From Acholeplasma laidlawii (GTDB lineage: Bacteria > Bacillota_I > Bacilli_A > Acholeplasmatales > Acholeplasmataceae), in assembly GCF_015709225.1 (NCBI RefSeq), contig NZ_JADNRS010000029.1:124001-188000 (forward strand): 64,000 nt of DNA, read 5' to 3'. This document shows positions 10,885 to 19,612 of the stretch, one piece after another. Made by a program: the position numbers and the translations under genes. Every line of letters starts with the position of its first letter. Position 1 is the stretch's first letter. The notes beneath the pieces were generated by a model. It did not search any database. It saw nothing but the letters and a program-made list of their open reading frames with translations, and had not been told where the DNA came from.

Positions 10885-11540
10885 TGAAAAAAGATAAAAA
10901 ACAATATGATAAAACACTCTATCAAAAATTAAATATATTTGCAGATTGGGTTATTCGTTTGGTCGTGATCAATATCTTAATTATTGTTACTAGTTTACCT
11001 ATTATTACCTTATATCCAGCATTACTTGCTGGATATAAGATGTTTCATAAATTCTTAAATAAAGAAGAAGTGCCAATATTTAAATCATACTTCAAGTTCT
11101 TCACAGAAAATATTGCACAAAAATTAAAAATAGGTTTAATCTTAGCAGCAGCTATATTTGTTGGAGTGATTAATATCACAATCTACAATGACTTCTTAGA
11201 AGCTAATCCTTCACCATTCAACTTAGTTGGACAATATGTGATGGTTGTTATGGTGTTAAGTGTCATCTTTGTTACCATGTATACTTTCCCATTAATGATT
11301 ACATATCCAAACACTAATGTATGGTTAATGATTAAATTTTCATTCTTCCTAAGTGGTAAATTTATTGTAAGAACAGGTTTAGCAATTGTTACACTATTTA
11401 TCCCAATTGTATTACTCGTACATCCATTACTTACATTAATCTTAGTATTTGTTGGGATGTCTACCATGGTATTACTATATGCACTTATCTTTAGCAAAGT
11501 TGTAACATATGTCGAAGGATTGGATGGAGAAAATGTTTAA
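10884..11540 (+). CDS. YesL family (DUF624) membrane protein
   Basis: A 218-residue protein with about five membrane helices and the DUF624 pattern: a first helix with an acidic-aromatic lead (NIFADWVIRLVVINIL) and an internal LPIITLYPALLAGY motif. DUF624/YesL proteins accompany polysaccharide ABC importers in Firmicutes, as yesL does beside yesMNOPQ in Bacillus subtilis. It overlaps the permease stop by one base and the next gene by 17 bp. Its molecular role is not established; the context ties it to the transporter. Confidence 0.85.
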   Translation: MKKDKKQYDKTLYQKLNIFADWVIRLVVINILIIVTSLPIITLYPALLAGYKMFHKFLNKEEVPIFKSYFKFFTENIAQKLKIGLILAAAIFVGVINITIYNDFLEANPSPFNLVGQYVMVVMVLSVIFVTMYTFPLMITYPNTNVWLMIKFSFFLSGKFIVRTGLAIVTLFIPIVLLVHPLLTLILVFVGMSTMVLLYALIFSKVVTYVEGLDGENV

Positions 11541-12672
11541 ATTAGGTATAGATCGTATTGATGAATTTCTACATTTATTTGAAAATAAACGTGTGGGTTT
11601 AATTACAAATCCAACAGGGGTTAACTCTAAACTAGAGTTAACTGCGGATATATTAAATCGTAAGGTGAATTTAACGACACTCTTTGGTCCTGAACACGGT
11701 ATTCGTGGGGATGCAGAAGCTGGTGTTAAAGTTGAAAGTTATTTTGATAAAAAATTAAATATTGAAGTACACTCACTTTATGGACAAAATAGAAGACCGA
11801 ATCAAGAAATGTTAAAAGATGTTGATGTATTAGTCTTTGATATGCAAGATGTAGGTGCTAGATTTTATACATACATCTACACGATGAGTCATGCGATGCA
11901 AGCTGCAAAGGAAAACAATATTCCATTTGTAGTATTTGACAGACCTAACCCAGTAGGTCACAAGTTAGAAGGTAATATACTAGATCTAACTTACCGCTCT
12001 TTTGTCGGATATTATCCGATACTACAAAGATACGGTATGACTATTGGAGAATTAGCTTTATACTTTAATACCGAGCAAGGTATTGGCTGTGATTTAACAG
12101 TAGTACCTATGCAAGGCTATTCATATGATAAAGATTATACAGAATATGATATACCTTGGTTAGCACCAAGTCCAAATATTCCAACACTTGATAGTGCCCA
12201 TATTTATTTAGCAACATGCGTATTTGAAGGCACAAATGTGAGTGAAGGTCGTGGCACTACAAGGCCATTTAGTATGATTGGTGCACCATTTATCGATGCA
12301 GATGATTTGGCTTCTAAGGTAGCCAAATTAAATACACCAGGTATCTTAGTTAGACCTGTTCATTTTATTCCAAATATGAGTAAACATGAAGGTGTAAATT
12401 GTTCTGGTATTGAAATATTTTTAAGAGATAAAAACAAATTTGAACCTGTTAAATTTGGTTATAAACTACTAGATATCATTCGTAAAGATTATAAAGAGTT
12501 TGAATTTAGAGTGCCTTGGAGTGAAGGCGGTAAGCAAATGATTGATTTATTAACTGGTGATAATAAGTTAAAAACAAGTGTTGATTTAGACCTCATTTTT
12601 GATGGGTTTAATCAGGATGAAAAAACTTTTGAGCAATCAATTAGGAGGTTCAAATTATATGAAAAAATTTGA
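11524..12672 (+). CDS. namZ: Exo-beta-N-acetylmuramidase NamZ-like (DUF1343)
   Basis: A DUF1343 protein of 382 residues. The family member NamZ (YbbC) of Bacillus subtilis releases MurNAc from the non-reducing end of peptidoglycan fragments. The family hallmarks GPEHGIRGDAEAGV and FDMQDVGARFYTY are intact. Three in-frame ATGs exist (11509, 11524, 11533). I prefer 11524, four bases after AAGGA, with 11533 as alternative; all lie inside the end of the YesL gene. No signal peptide precedes the conserved KRVGLITNPTG, so the enzyme should act in the cytoplasm, unlike the secreted Bacillus protein. It is directly followed by a NagZ-like gene, the same pairing as ybbC-nagZ. Confidence 0.88.
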   Translation: MEKMFKLGIDRIDEFLHLFENKRVGLITNPTGVNSKLELTADILNRKVNLTTLFGPEHGIRGDAEAGVKVESYFDKKLNIEVHSLYGQNRRPNQEMLKDVDVLVFDMQDVGARFYTYIYTMSHAMQAAKENNIPFVVFDRPNPVGHKLEGNILDLTYRSFVGYYPILQRYGMTIGELALYFNTEQGIGCDLTVVPMQGYSYDKDYTEYDIPWLAPSPNIPTLDSAHIYLATCVFEGTNVSEGRGTTRPFSMIGAPFIDADDLASKVAKLNTPGILVRPVHFIPNMSKHEGVNCSGIEIFLRDKNKFEPVKFGYKLLDIIRKDYKEFEFRVPWSEGGKQMIDLLTGDNKLKTSVDLDLIFDGFNQDEKTFEQSIRRFKLYEKI

Positions 12673-14230
12673 CATTAATAAATTAACAACCCAAGAAAAA
12701 ATTGGACAATTAATCGTTGCAGGCTTCCATGGTACAACTGTTGGACCAGAAATTGAAAATTTAATTAGAGAATACAAAGTAGGGAATATCCTATTATTTT
12801 CTAGAAATATTGAGTCTGCAGCACAACTATTTAAATTAAACCAAGATCTACAAAAAATCGCGATGGAAACATTTGGTATTCCTTTATACATTACTATCGA
12901 CCAAGAAGGTGGTATGGTCACACGAATTTTTGAAGATGGTACATTCTTCCCTGGTGCGATGACAATTGCAGCAACAAACAATGTTGAGTACGCTTATAAA
13001 ATAGGTGACTTAATGGGTAAAGAATTAATCGATCTTGGTATCAATATGGATTTAGCACCTGTTCTTGATGTGAATAACAATCCAAAAAACCCAGTCATTG
13101 GTGTAAGAAGCTTTTCAGATGATCCAGATAAAGTAGCTTTATTTGGTAATGCAAATATAAGAGGTTTACAAAACCACGTAGTTGCAACTGCTAAACACTT
13201 CCCAGGACATGGCGATACACATGTGGATTCACACTTAGCATTACCAAAAGTTGAAAAAGCATTAAATGAATTAGAAAAATTTGAATTCAAACCATTTAAA
13301 GCGGCAATCAATGATGGACTACATGCAATTATGTCAGCACACATTAACTTTACTCACCTAACTGAAGATGGATTACCAGTTACATTATCTAAACGTGCAT
13401 TAACAGGGTTACTACGTGAAGAAATGGGCTTTGAAGGTTTAATTATCACAGATGGTATTGAAATGAAAGCTATCCATGATAATTATGGCACCATCGAAGC
13501 TACATTAAAAACAGTAAATGCTGGTGCAAACTTAGTATGTATTTGTCACGACCTACCATACCAAATTGGTGCATCTGATCGCTTTAATAAAGCATTAGAA
13601 ACAGGTGAGTTAGTTATGGATACATTAAATGAGCGTGTAGAACGTATCTTAAAATACAAAGAAAAATTGAATGTAGACTTAACACGTACTTATGAAGATG
13701 TTAAAGAAAATGTAGAATCTAAAGCATCTAAAGCTTTTGCTAGACAAGTTGTAGAAGAGGCAGTTACCTTAATTAAAGGTGAAACTTTCAAACAATATGG
13801 TAAAACTTTAGTCATTTCTACAAATCCTCAAGCAACATCAATTGCTGATGAAGATTCACATAACTCTAAATTAGGACGTCGTATTAGAGAAGTATTTTCA
13901 AACTTTGAAGTCATTGAAACTAAAGTTAGACCAACTGAAGTTGAAATTGCAGACATTGTTTTAAAAGCAAGCGGATTTGATCAAATCGTTTATACATCAT
14001 ATAACGGTAATGTGTATCAAACACAAATTCAGTTAATTGATGCTTTAAGCGCATTAAATAAGGATTTACATGTCTTAGCACTTAGAAATCCATATGATTT
14101 ATATTACACAAAAAATATTAAAAACTATGTTGCCTTTTATGAGTACACACCAAACTCAATTGAAGCAGTTGTTAAATACTTAAAAGGTCAATTAATACCA
14201 CAAGGAGTTTCACCGATACGTTATGAATAA
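12659..14230 (+). CDS. nagZ: Beta-N-acetylglucosaminidase NagZ-like, GH3
   Basis: A glycoside hydrolase family 3 protein of 523 residues. The start is set at 12659 because a strong AGGAGG site (12644-12649) precedes it; the frame also stays open upstream to 12599 inside the previous gene. The NagZ His/Asp dyad motif KHFPGHGDTHVDSH lies near residue 179, and the nucleophile Asp sits in LIITDGIEMKAI near residue 264. A C-terminal domain of about 180 residues follows the barrel. No signal peptide is present. It should split GlcNAc from imported muropeptide sugars inside the cell. It overlaps the kinase gene by 8 bp. Confidence 0.92.
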   Translation: MKKFDINKLTTQEKIGQLIVAGFHGTTVGPEIENLIREYKVGNILLFSRNIESAAQLFKLNQDLQKIAMETFGIPLYITIDQEGGMVTRIFEDGTFFPGAMTIAATNNVEYAYKIGDLMGKELIDLGINMDLAPVLDVNNNPKNPVIGVRSFSDDPDKVALFGNANIRGLQNHVVATAKHFPGHGDTHVDSHLALPKVEKALNELEKFEFKPFKAAINDGLHAIMSAHINFTHLTEDGLPVTLSKRALTGLLREEMGFEGLIITDGIEMKAIHDNYGTIEATLKTVNAGANLVCICHDLPYQIGASDRFNKALETGELVMDTLNERVERILKYKEKLNVDLTRTYEDVKENVESKASKAFARQVVEEAVTLIKGETFKQYGKTLVISTNPQATSIADEDSHNSKLGRRIREVFSNFEVIETKVRPTEVEIADIVLKASGFDQIVYTSYNGNVYQTQIQLIDALSALNKDLHVLALRNPYDLYYTKNIKNYVAFYEYTPNSIEAVVKYLKGQLIPQGVSPIRYE

Positions 14231-15110
14231 AATCATTAGCATTGACGGTGGAGGCACTAAAACCCTGGGTGTGTTGTATAACACATCTGGTGAAGAACTT
14301 AAACGTACAACTAAAGGCTCAAGTAACTTTGCTGTAAGTATTGATGATGCATATCAATCACTTAAAGGCGTCATTGATGAACTGATATCAAAGGACGTAA
14401 CAAGCATACAAATTGGTCTTTCAGGGTTTAGTATGATACCGAATCTAGATAACTTAATCAAGACATTAGAAGACTTATATCATACGCATGTGTATATCTA
14501 TCCCGATGCATACTTAGGACTTTATTCAGCGTATGATCCTTTATTGCCACTTATTTATGTAGTAGGTGGAACTGGTAGTATTTTATATAGTTTAGTAGAT
14601 AATGAATTTAATAGATACGGCGGATATGGTCACCTATTTGGTGACCCTGGCTCCGCTTACGGATTTGTAATGGATGTTTTTCTGGACTGTCTTAAAAAAT
14701 TAGATAATCATAGAAAATTAAACAAAGTACAAACTGGGTTATTAAAACATTTAAATCTAACAACGAATCAGGAACTGATTGGTTATGCACATAAAGTTAA
14801 AAAGCAAGAAATTGCTGGACTAGCAAGATTTATTACAAACTATACACATACTTATGTTGATCAAAAGATCAAAAAACAAGCAATGATTATTGCTAAAAGT
14901 ATTGAACAAGTTGCAAAGACACAAGGTATTCAAAATAATTTCCTACTTGCACTTAGAGGTGGATTCTTAGAGTCAGCACCGAAATTGAAAGATGAAGTAT
15001 TGAATTATTTAAATAAAAAAGAAATTAAGTATATATTAAATAGGGATATTAAAGAAGCAGTTTATGGCGGCTATATGCTCTCTAAGTTATCCAAAGGAAA
15101 GGAATTTTAA
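14223..15110 (+). CDS. murK: BadF/BcrA-type amino-sugar kinase (MurNAc/GlcNAc kinase, MurK-like)
   Basis: A 295-residue ASKHA-fold kinase. The phosphate-1 loop is SIDGGGTKT at residues 5-13; the phosphate-2 region is VVGGTGS with a glycine-rich GGYGHLFGDPGSAYG segment. This matches N-acetylglucosamine kinases of the BadF/BadG family, which include the MurNAc/GlcNAc kinase MurK of Clostridium. Its place directly before murQ, whose substrate is MurNAc-6-phosphate, supports a MurNAc kinase role. The specificity is an inference from context. It overlaps the NagZ-like gene by 8 bp and ends one base before the murQ start codon. Confidence 0.82.
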   Translation: MNKIISIDGGGTKTLGVLYNTSGEELKRTTKGSSNFAVSIDDAYQSLKGVIDELISKDVTSIQIGLSGFSMIPNLDNLIKTLEDLYHTHVYIYPDAYLGLYSAYDPLLPLIYVVGGTGSILYSLVDNEFNRYGGYGHLFGDPGSAYGFVMDVFLDCLKKLDNHRKLNKVQTGLLKHLNLTTNQELIGYAHKVKKQEIAGLARFITNYTHTYVDQKIKKQAMIIAKSIEQVAKTQGIQNNFLLALRGGFLESAPKLKDEVLNYLNKKEIKYILNRDIKEAVYGGYMLSKLSKGKEF

Positions 15111-15111
15111 A

Positions 15112-16026
15112 ATGGTTGATATTAAATCCATTACAACTGAACAACGTAATAAATTAACTAAAAATTTAGATGTTAGTTCAACAACAGAAATACTAAAAAT
15201 GTTTAATAATGAGGACAAAAATGTACCTTTAGCTGTAGAAAAAGTGCTTGACAAGATTGCTTTAACAGTAGATGAAGTTACTAAACGACTTGCAGAAGGC
15301 GGTAGACTATTTTACATTGGTGCAGGAACGTCCGGCAGATTAGGTGTTTTAGATGCCTCTGAATGTGTTCCAACCTTTGGTGTTTCTGAAAACTTGGTCA
15401 TCGGTATTATTGCAGGTGGCGATAGAGCCTTAAGAATCGCTGTAGAAGGCGCTGAAGATGATGAAGTGGCTGGTGTTAATGACCTTAAAGCATACAACTT
15501 TAATGAAAAGGACTTCGTTGTTGGTTTAACTGCAAGTGGTCGTACGCCATACGTTATGGCAGCTATGAAATATGCACGCAGTATTGGTGCTAAGGCAGCG
15601 GGCATTACAACATCTCATAACGCACCATTATCTCAAGTAGTAGATTTTCCAATTGAGGCAGTAACAGGTGCTGAACCGTTAACAGGTTCTACACGTATGA
15701 AATCAGGTACTGCTCAGAAACTAATTTTAAATATGATATCCACTGCAACCATGGTTAAACTAGGTAAAGTCTATGAAAATTTAATGATTGATATTCAAAT
15801 GAGTAATGATAAATTAGTTTCACGTGCAGTCGGTATTGTAGTTGAAGTTACAGGCGTTGATCATGATATTGCAAAAGTATACATTGATAAATTTAAATCT
15901 GTAAAACACGCAATATTCGCAATCATCTCAAAATTAGATGATATTGAAGAAATTAACGAAGTATTAAATAAATACAATGGTAATATTAGAGAAGCATTAA
16001 AACATTCTATATCATTTGGAGGATAA
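15112..16026 (+). CDS. murQ: N-acetylmuramic acid 6-phosphate etherase MurQ
   Basis: A SIS-domain protein of 304 residues, close to the usual 298. MurQ cleaves the lactyl ether of MurNAc-6-phosphate to give GlcNAc-6-phosphate. The sugar-phosphate motif GAGTSGRLG is near residue 70, followed by DASECVPTFG with the catalytic Glu near residue 84; EGAEDD gives the second conserved Glu. The frame opens earlier at 15064, but the ATG at 15112 follows an AAAGGAAAGGA site and begins with the family N-terminus, so it is chosen. This gene is the strongest evidence that the operon handles peptidoglycan sugars. Confidence 0.96.
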   Translation: MVDIKSITTEQRNKLTKNLDVSSTTEILKMFNNEDKNVPLAVEKVLDKIALTVDEVTKRLAEGGRLFYIGAGTSGRLGVLDASECVPTFGVSENLVIGIIAGGDRALRIAVEGAEDDEVAGVNDLKAYNFNEKDFVVGLTASGRTPYVMAAMKYARSIGAKAAGITTSHNAPLSQVVDFPIEAVTGAEPLTGSTRMKSGTAQKLILNMISTATMVKLGKVYENLMIDIQMSNDKLVSRAVGIVVEVTGVDHDIAKVYIDKFKSVKHAIFAIISKLDDIEEINEVLNKYNGNIREALKHSISFGG

Positions 16027-16030
16027 ATTT

Positions 16031-16495
16031 ATGAAAGATATGTTGGTTCATTTATATAATTTAGACTTTGCGGACAAAATGCCTGCAAAAGACGTTAGAA
16101 TCGTACGCGTACTATCACCAAACAGTGATAAAGTTATCGCATTTGTAGAGGCTCACTTTTCAAAGGGTTGGGCTGCTGAGGTTAAAGCAGCTGTATACAG
16201 AAGTCAACCAACATGTTTTGTTGCATTACATGAAAACAAAATCGTAGGTTTTGCTGCTTATGATGCAACAGCTAAAGGTTATTTTGGTCCAATTGGTGTA
16301 GACCAAACCTTAAGAGGAAAAAATATAGGAAAGGCATTAATCTTACACACATTAGAAGCAATGTATCATGATGGCTATGGCTATGCTATTATTGGTGGTG
16401 CTGGTGATAATGTATTAGAATTTTACAGAAAAACTGTTCAAGCTTATGATATTGAAAAACCAGGTAATGTGTACGATAGATTGATCAGAGGTTAA
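16031..16495 (+). CDS. GNAT family N-acetyltransferase
   Basis: A 154-residue GNAT protein. The acetyl-CoA binding motif A reads [17 protein letters not shown] near residues 92-108, and a later [10 protein letters not shown] followed by FYRK matches motif B. The start at 16031 is chosen over an in-frame codon at 16016 because GGAGGA lies seven bases ahead of it. It sits between murQ and nagB, so an amino sugar or its phosphate is a plausible acceptor, but a peptide or amine is equally possible. No usual step of MurNAc catabolism needs an acetyltransferase, which makes its presence notable. Confidence 0.8.
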   Translation: MKDMLVHLYNLDFADKMPAKDVRIVRVLSPNSDKVIAFVEAHFSKGWAAEVKAAVYRSQPTCFVALHENKIVGFAAYDATAKGYFGPIGVDQTLRGKNIGKALILHTLEAMYHDGYGYAIIGGAGDNVLEFYRKTVQAYDIEKPGNVYDRLIRG

Positions 16496-16499
16496 CGAA

Positions 16500-17222
16500 T
16501 TGAAAATAAACGTATTTGAGACAAAAGAAGAATTATATAGAGCAGTAGCTGATTTTTATATAAAGGCAATTAACGAAAAACCAAATATGGTTTTAGGTTT
16601 AGCAACAGGTACAACACCGATTCCTTTATACCAAAATCTAATCAAAGCATATCAAGATAAATTAGTATCATTCAAAGATATTACAACATTTAACTTAGAT
16701 GAATACATTGGTTTACCTAAAACACATAAAGAATCATACTTTAGTTTTATGAGAAATCAATTATTTAATCATGTGGACATTAATTTAGATAATACACATA
16801 TTCCAAGTGGTGTATTAGAGCCTAATGAAGCAATAAAAGAGTTTCAAACTGCTTTAGATGATCATCAAGTAGACATCCAATTATTAGGCTTAGGATCTAA
16901 TGGTCATATCGGTTTTAATGAACCAGGTACATCATTTGATTCTACAACGCATAAAACACAACTTGCTTTATCTACAATCCAAGATAACTCAAGAATGTTT
17001 GACTCTATTGATGAAGTTCCAACAGAATCTATCACAATGGGTATTAAAGATATTATGCGTGCATCTAAAATCGTTATGATAGCAACAGGTGCTCAAAAAG
17101 CTGATGCTGTTTACAAAATGATTAAAGGGCAAGTAGATGAAAGTCTACCGGCATCAATTTTACAAAAACATGATGATGTAGTTATCTTCCTAGATAAAGA
17201 CGCAGCATCGTTATTAAAATAG
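16500..17222 (+). CDS. nagB: Glucosamine-6-phosphate deaminase NagB
   Basis: A 240-residue NagB, converting glucosamine-6-phosphate to fructose-6-phosphate and ammonia, the last step of the pathway into glycolysis. Motifs are intact: [12 protein letters not shown] near residue 33, FNLDEYIGL near residue 64, and [14 protein letters not shown] near residue 125. The start codon is TTG at 16500, with AGAGG eight bases upstream; the sequence [12 protein letters not shown] fits the family N-terminus. It lies 4 bp after the GNAT gene. The deacetylase NagA that normally feeds NagB is not in the window. Confidence 0.95.
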   Translation: MKINVFETKEELYRAVADFYIKAINEKPNMVLGLATGTTPIPLYQNLIKAYQDKLVSFKDITTFNLDEYIGLPKTHKESYFSFMRNQLFNHVDINLDNTHIPSGVLEPNEAIKEFQTALDDHQVDIQLLGLGSNGHIGFNEPGTSFDSTTHKTQLALSTIQDNSRMFDSIDEVPTESITMGIKDIMRASKIVMIATGAQKADAVYKMIKGQVDESLPASILQKHDDVVIFLDKDAASLLK

Positions 17223-17239
17223 AAAGCAGGTAAGAAATT

Positions 17240-18598
17240 ATGGCATTAAATAATAAATTAAAGTTAGACCCAACATACGAACCAGCAATTATTTACTTTA
17301 ATGAATTTAAAGAAGAAGTAAAAAAATCAAATAACTTTGAACCATTAACTGTAGTGGTTGAACGTATGGATGGTTTTAATGAAAGTTATACAGCAAACAT
17401 CTTTAAAGATCCTAGTAAATTAGACAAAAATATCTTCTTTGCTGACCGTTTAGTTAAAACACTACTTTGGTTATATGGTGGTTACAAGGTAACTATCGTT
17501 GGTAATAAAGATGTATATGAGTCTATTAAAAAGACTTATCTAGAAGGCGATAGATTATTTGATTCTAAGTTTATGAGCCGTATCTATGGAAAACCATTTG
17601 AAGTCGTTCATGCAGTCGAAGTACCTAAACTTGTAAAAGGTGACAGTCCAATTGGAAAACACTTAAAAGGTAATAGAATTGGATTTGACGCTGGTGGATC
17701 TGATATGAAAGTTTCTGCGGTCGTTGATGGTGTTCCAGTATTTAGTACGGAAGTTGTATGGTTTCCAAAGTTAAATAGTGATCCAAACTATCATAAAGAA
17801 AACATTCGTAAAGTAATTCAATTAGCAGTTGAACAACTTCCAAGTGTTGATGCCTTAGGGGTATCAAGTGCTGGTGTTTATATCCACAACGAAGCTAGAG
17901 TAGCAAGTTTATTTATAGAAGTACCTGATGAATTATTTGAAGAACATATTACAAACATCTATAAAGATATCGCAAAAGAATTAAATGTACCTTTAGAAGT
18001 AGCAAACGATGGTGATGTGACAGCCTTAGCAGGATCTATGAGTTTAGGTAAAAACAAACTATTAGGTATTGCTATGGGTACAAGTGAAGCAGTTGGTTAC
18101 ATTAATGCAGAAGGTAACGTTACTGGTTGGTTAAATGAATTAGCCTTTGTACCAGTAGACTTCCAAAAAAATGGTCCGATTGATGAATGGAGTCTAGACA
18201 TGGGTACTGGTAATAAGTACTTTAGTCAAGACGCAGTCATTCGCTTGGCTGAAACTTCAGGTATTACATTCCCAGAAGATATGCCTTTAGCTGAACGTCT
18301 AAAAGTTGTTCAAAATTTAGATGAGAACAGTGAAACTTATCAAGAAATATATAAGACAATTGGTACATACTTAGGTTATACCTTAGCATATTATGAAGAA
18401 TTTTATGATATTGAAGAAGTCTTATTATTAGGTCGTGTAACATCTGGTCTAGGTGGTCAAATCATCGTCGATGTAGCGACAAAAACATTAAAAGAAAACT
18501 TCGAACATTTAAGTAAAAAGATTAATATCTCACTTCCAGATGAAAAAGCACGTCGTGTTGGACAATCTGTGGCAGCTGCAAGCTTAGTGAAACTATAA
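17240..18598 (+). CDS. ROK-like sugar kinase with long N-terminal extension
   Basis: A 452-residue protein. Residues from about 145 form an ASKHA/ROK-type kinase: phosphate loop GFDAGGSDMKVSA near 150, catalytic Asp in VANDGDVTALAG near 255, and the AMGTS nucleotide motif. About 145 residues precede this domain (containing NIFFADRLVKTLLWLYGGYKV), unlike ordinary ROK kinases of about 300 residues. The ROK zinc motif (GELGH then Cys-x-Cys) is absent; the matching place reads NELAFVPVDF. A kinase for glucosamine, GlcNAc or another imported sugar is inferred from position between nagB and a deacetylase gene. The exact substrate is unknown. Confidence 0.75.
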   Translation: MALNNKLKLDPTYEPAIIYFNEFKEEVKKSNNFEPLTVVVERMDGFNESYTANIFKDPSKLDKNIFFADRLVKTLLWLYGGYKVTIVGNKDVYESIKKTYLEGDRLFDSKFMSRIYGKPFEVVHAVEVPKLVKGDSPIGKHLKGNRIGFDAGGSDMKVSAVVDGVPVFSTEVVWFPKLNSDPNYHKENIRKVIQLAVEQLPSVDALGVSSAGVYIHNEARVASLFIEVPDELFEEHITNIYKDIAKELNVPLEVANDGDVTALAGSMSLGKNKLLGIAMGTSEAVGYINAEGNVTGWLNELAFVPVDFQKNGPIDEWSLDMGTGNKYFSQDAVIRLAETSGITFPEDMPLAERLKVVQNLDENSETYQEIYKTIGTYLGYTLAYYEEFYDIEEVLLLGRVTSGLGGQIIVDVATKTLKENFEHLSKKINISLPDEKARRVGQSVAAASLVKL

Positions 18599-18610
18599 GA
18601 AGGTAAAAAA

Positions 18611-19459
18611 ATGGAAAAATATAACAATACAACCGAATTTTATGTACCTGATAACAAACCTCTAGAAGAAGCTATCAAACGTACAACTCATATGGCAATT
18701 TTAGCGCACCATGACGATATTGAAATTGGTGCAATCGATGGTGTGTTACAAACATTTCAGAAACCAGACAAATGGTTCTTTGGTGTGGTTGTAACTGATG
18801 GTTCAGGATCTTCACGTGGGGGAAATTATTCACACTACACGAATGAAGAAATGATGGTCGTTCGTAACCTTGAACAAAAAAAGGCTGCGTACTTAGGTGA
18901 GTATGGTCTACAAGCATTCATTAATTCACCTTCAAAACAAACAAAAGATCCACAAGATACAATTGTTGTAGAAGAAATTAGAAAAATGATTTTAGACGCT
19001 CAACCAGAAGTGTTATATACACATAACCTAGCTGATAAACATGACACACACATTGGTGTTGTAACTAAGACAATTAAAGCATTACGTTTATTACCAAAAG
19101 ATAAACGTCCTAAAAAACTTTATGCAGTTGAGGTATGGCGTGATCTTGACTGGTTAAATGACGATGAAAAAGTTAAATTTAACGTTGGTGGAAGACCAAA
19201 CCTTACAAATAGCTTAGTTGAAGTGTTTGATTCACAAATTGATGGTGCAAAACGTTACGACTTAGCTGCAATTGGTCGCCGTTTAGCGAATGCAACATTT
19301 GCTACAGCACATGCACTTGACCAATCTGATCAAGTTGTTAATGGTATGGATTTAACACCATTAATCGAAGATGACTCCATTGATATGGTGACATTCATCC
19401 TAGATGCTATTGACCGTTTCAGATTAGATGTTGAACAAAAAATAAGAAAAATTTTATAA
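18611..19459 (+). CDS. PIG-L/LmbE family zinc deacetylase
   Basis: A 282-residue member of the PIG-L deacetylase family, which removes acetyl groups from GlcNAc-containing substrates. The zinc motif appears as AHHDDIE at about residues 31-37 (usual form AHPDDE) and the third-ligand region as THNLADKHDTHIGV near 137. It follows the ROK-like kinase by 12 bp and ends the operon before a strong terminator. No NagA-type GlcNAc-6-phosphate deacetylase is seen, so this enzyme is the obvious candidate to supply the substrate of NagB. That role is an inference. Confidence 0.88.
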   Translation: MEKYNNTTEFYVPDNKPLEEAIKRTTHMAILAHHDDIEIGAIDGVLQTFQKPDKWFFGVVVTDGSGSSRGGNYSHYTNEEMMVVRNLEQKKAAYLGEYGLQAFINSPSKQTKDPQDTIVVEEIRKMILDAQPEVLYTHNLADKHDTHIGVVTKTIKALRLLPKDKRPKKLYAVEVWRDLDWLNDDEKVKFNVGGRPNLTNSLVEVFDSQIDGAKRYDLAAIGRRLANATFATAHALDQSDQVVNGMDLTPLIEDDSIDMVTFILDAIDRFRLDVEQKIRKIL

Positions 19460-19461
19460 TA

Positions 19462-19500
19462 AAATATGCACTTTAGATAATCTAGAGTGCATATTTTTTT
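19462..19500 (+). terminator. Rho-independent terminator of the amino-sugar operon
   Basis: Inverted arms AAATATGCACT (19462-19472) and AGTGCATATTT (19486-19496) enclose a 13-base loop and run into a T-tract. The hairpin begins 2 bp after the deacetylase stop and closes the long operon. Confidence 0.9.
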
Positions 19501-19519
19501 ATTCCAGTCAAAAAAGTAC

Positions 19520-19589
19520 TTGATTCAGTATGATTTCGTGTTATAATAGTCTTCCTGTACTGACAACAAAAGCGCTTAGATGTTATAAT
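19520..19589 (+). promoter_or_regulatory. Two tandem promoters before the DUF402-pgpA unit
   Basis: The upstream promoter has TTGATT (19520-19525), a 16-bp spacer and TATAAT (19542-19547). The downstream one has CTGACA (19560-19565), an 18-bp spacer and TATAAT (19584-19589). The second would start transcription about 15 bases before the ATG at 19613, just upstream of its AGGTGAG ribosome site. Confidence 0.65.
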
Positions 19590-19612
19590 ACATTTAAGTA
19601 GGTGAGACTTAT

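Noticed and set aside
12599-12658. Upstream start for the NagZ-like gene
   Set aside because: It lies inside the NamZ-like gene without a ribosome site; the AGGAGG-led ATG at 12659 is better.
12655-12981. Minus-strand open frame of 108 codons opposite the NagZ-like gene
   Set aside because: It is the shadow of a strongly conserved GH3 frame, has no ribosome site and no recognisable product. The same holds for similar antisense frames at 11183, 12994, 15312, 28523 and 47434.
19569-19582. Third cre-like palindrome around AAGCGCTT
   Set aside because: It matches the cre consensus at only 11 of 14 positions, so I do not count it as a site, though it lies within a promoter spacer.
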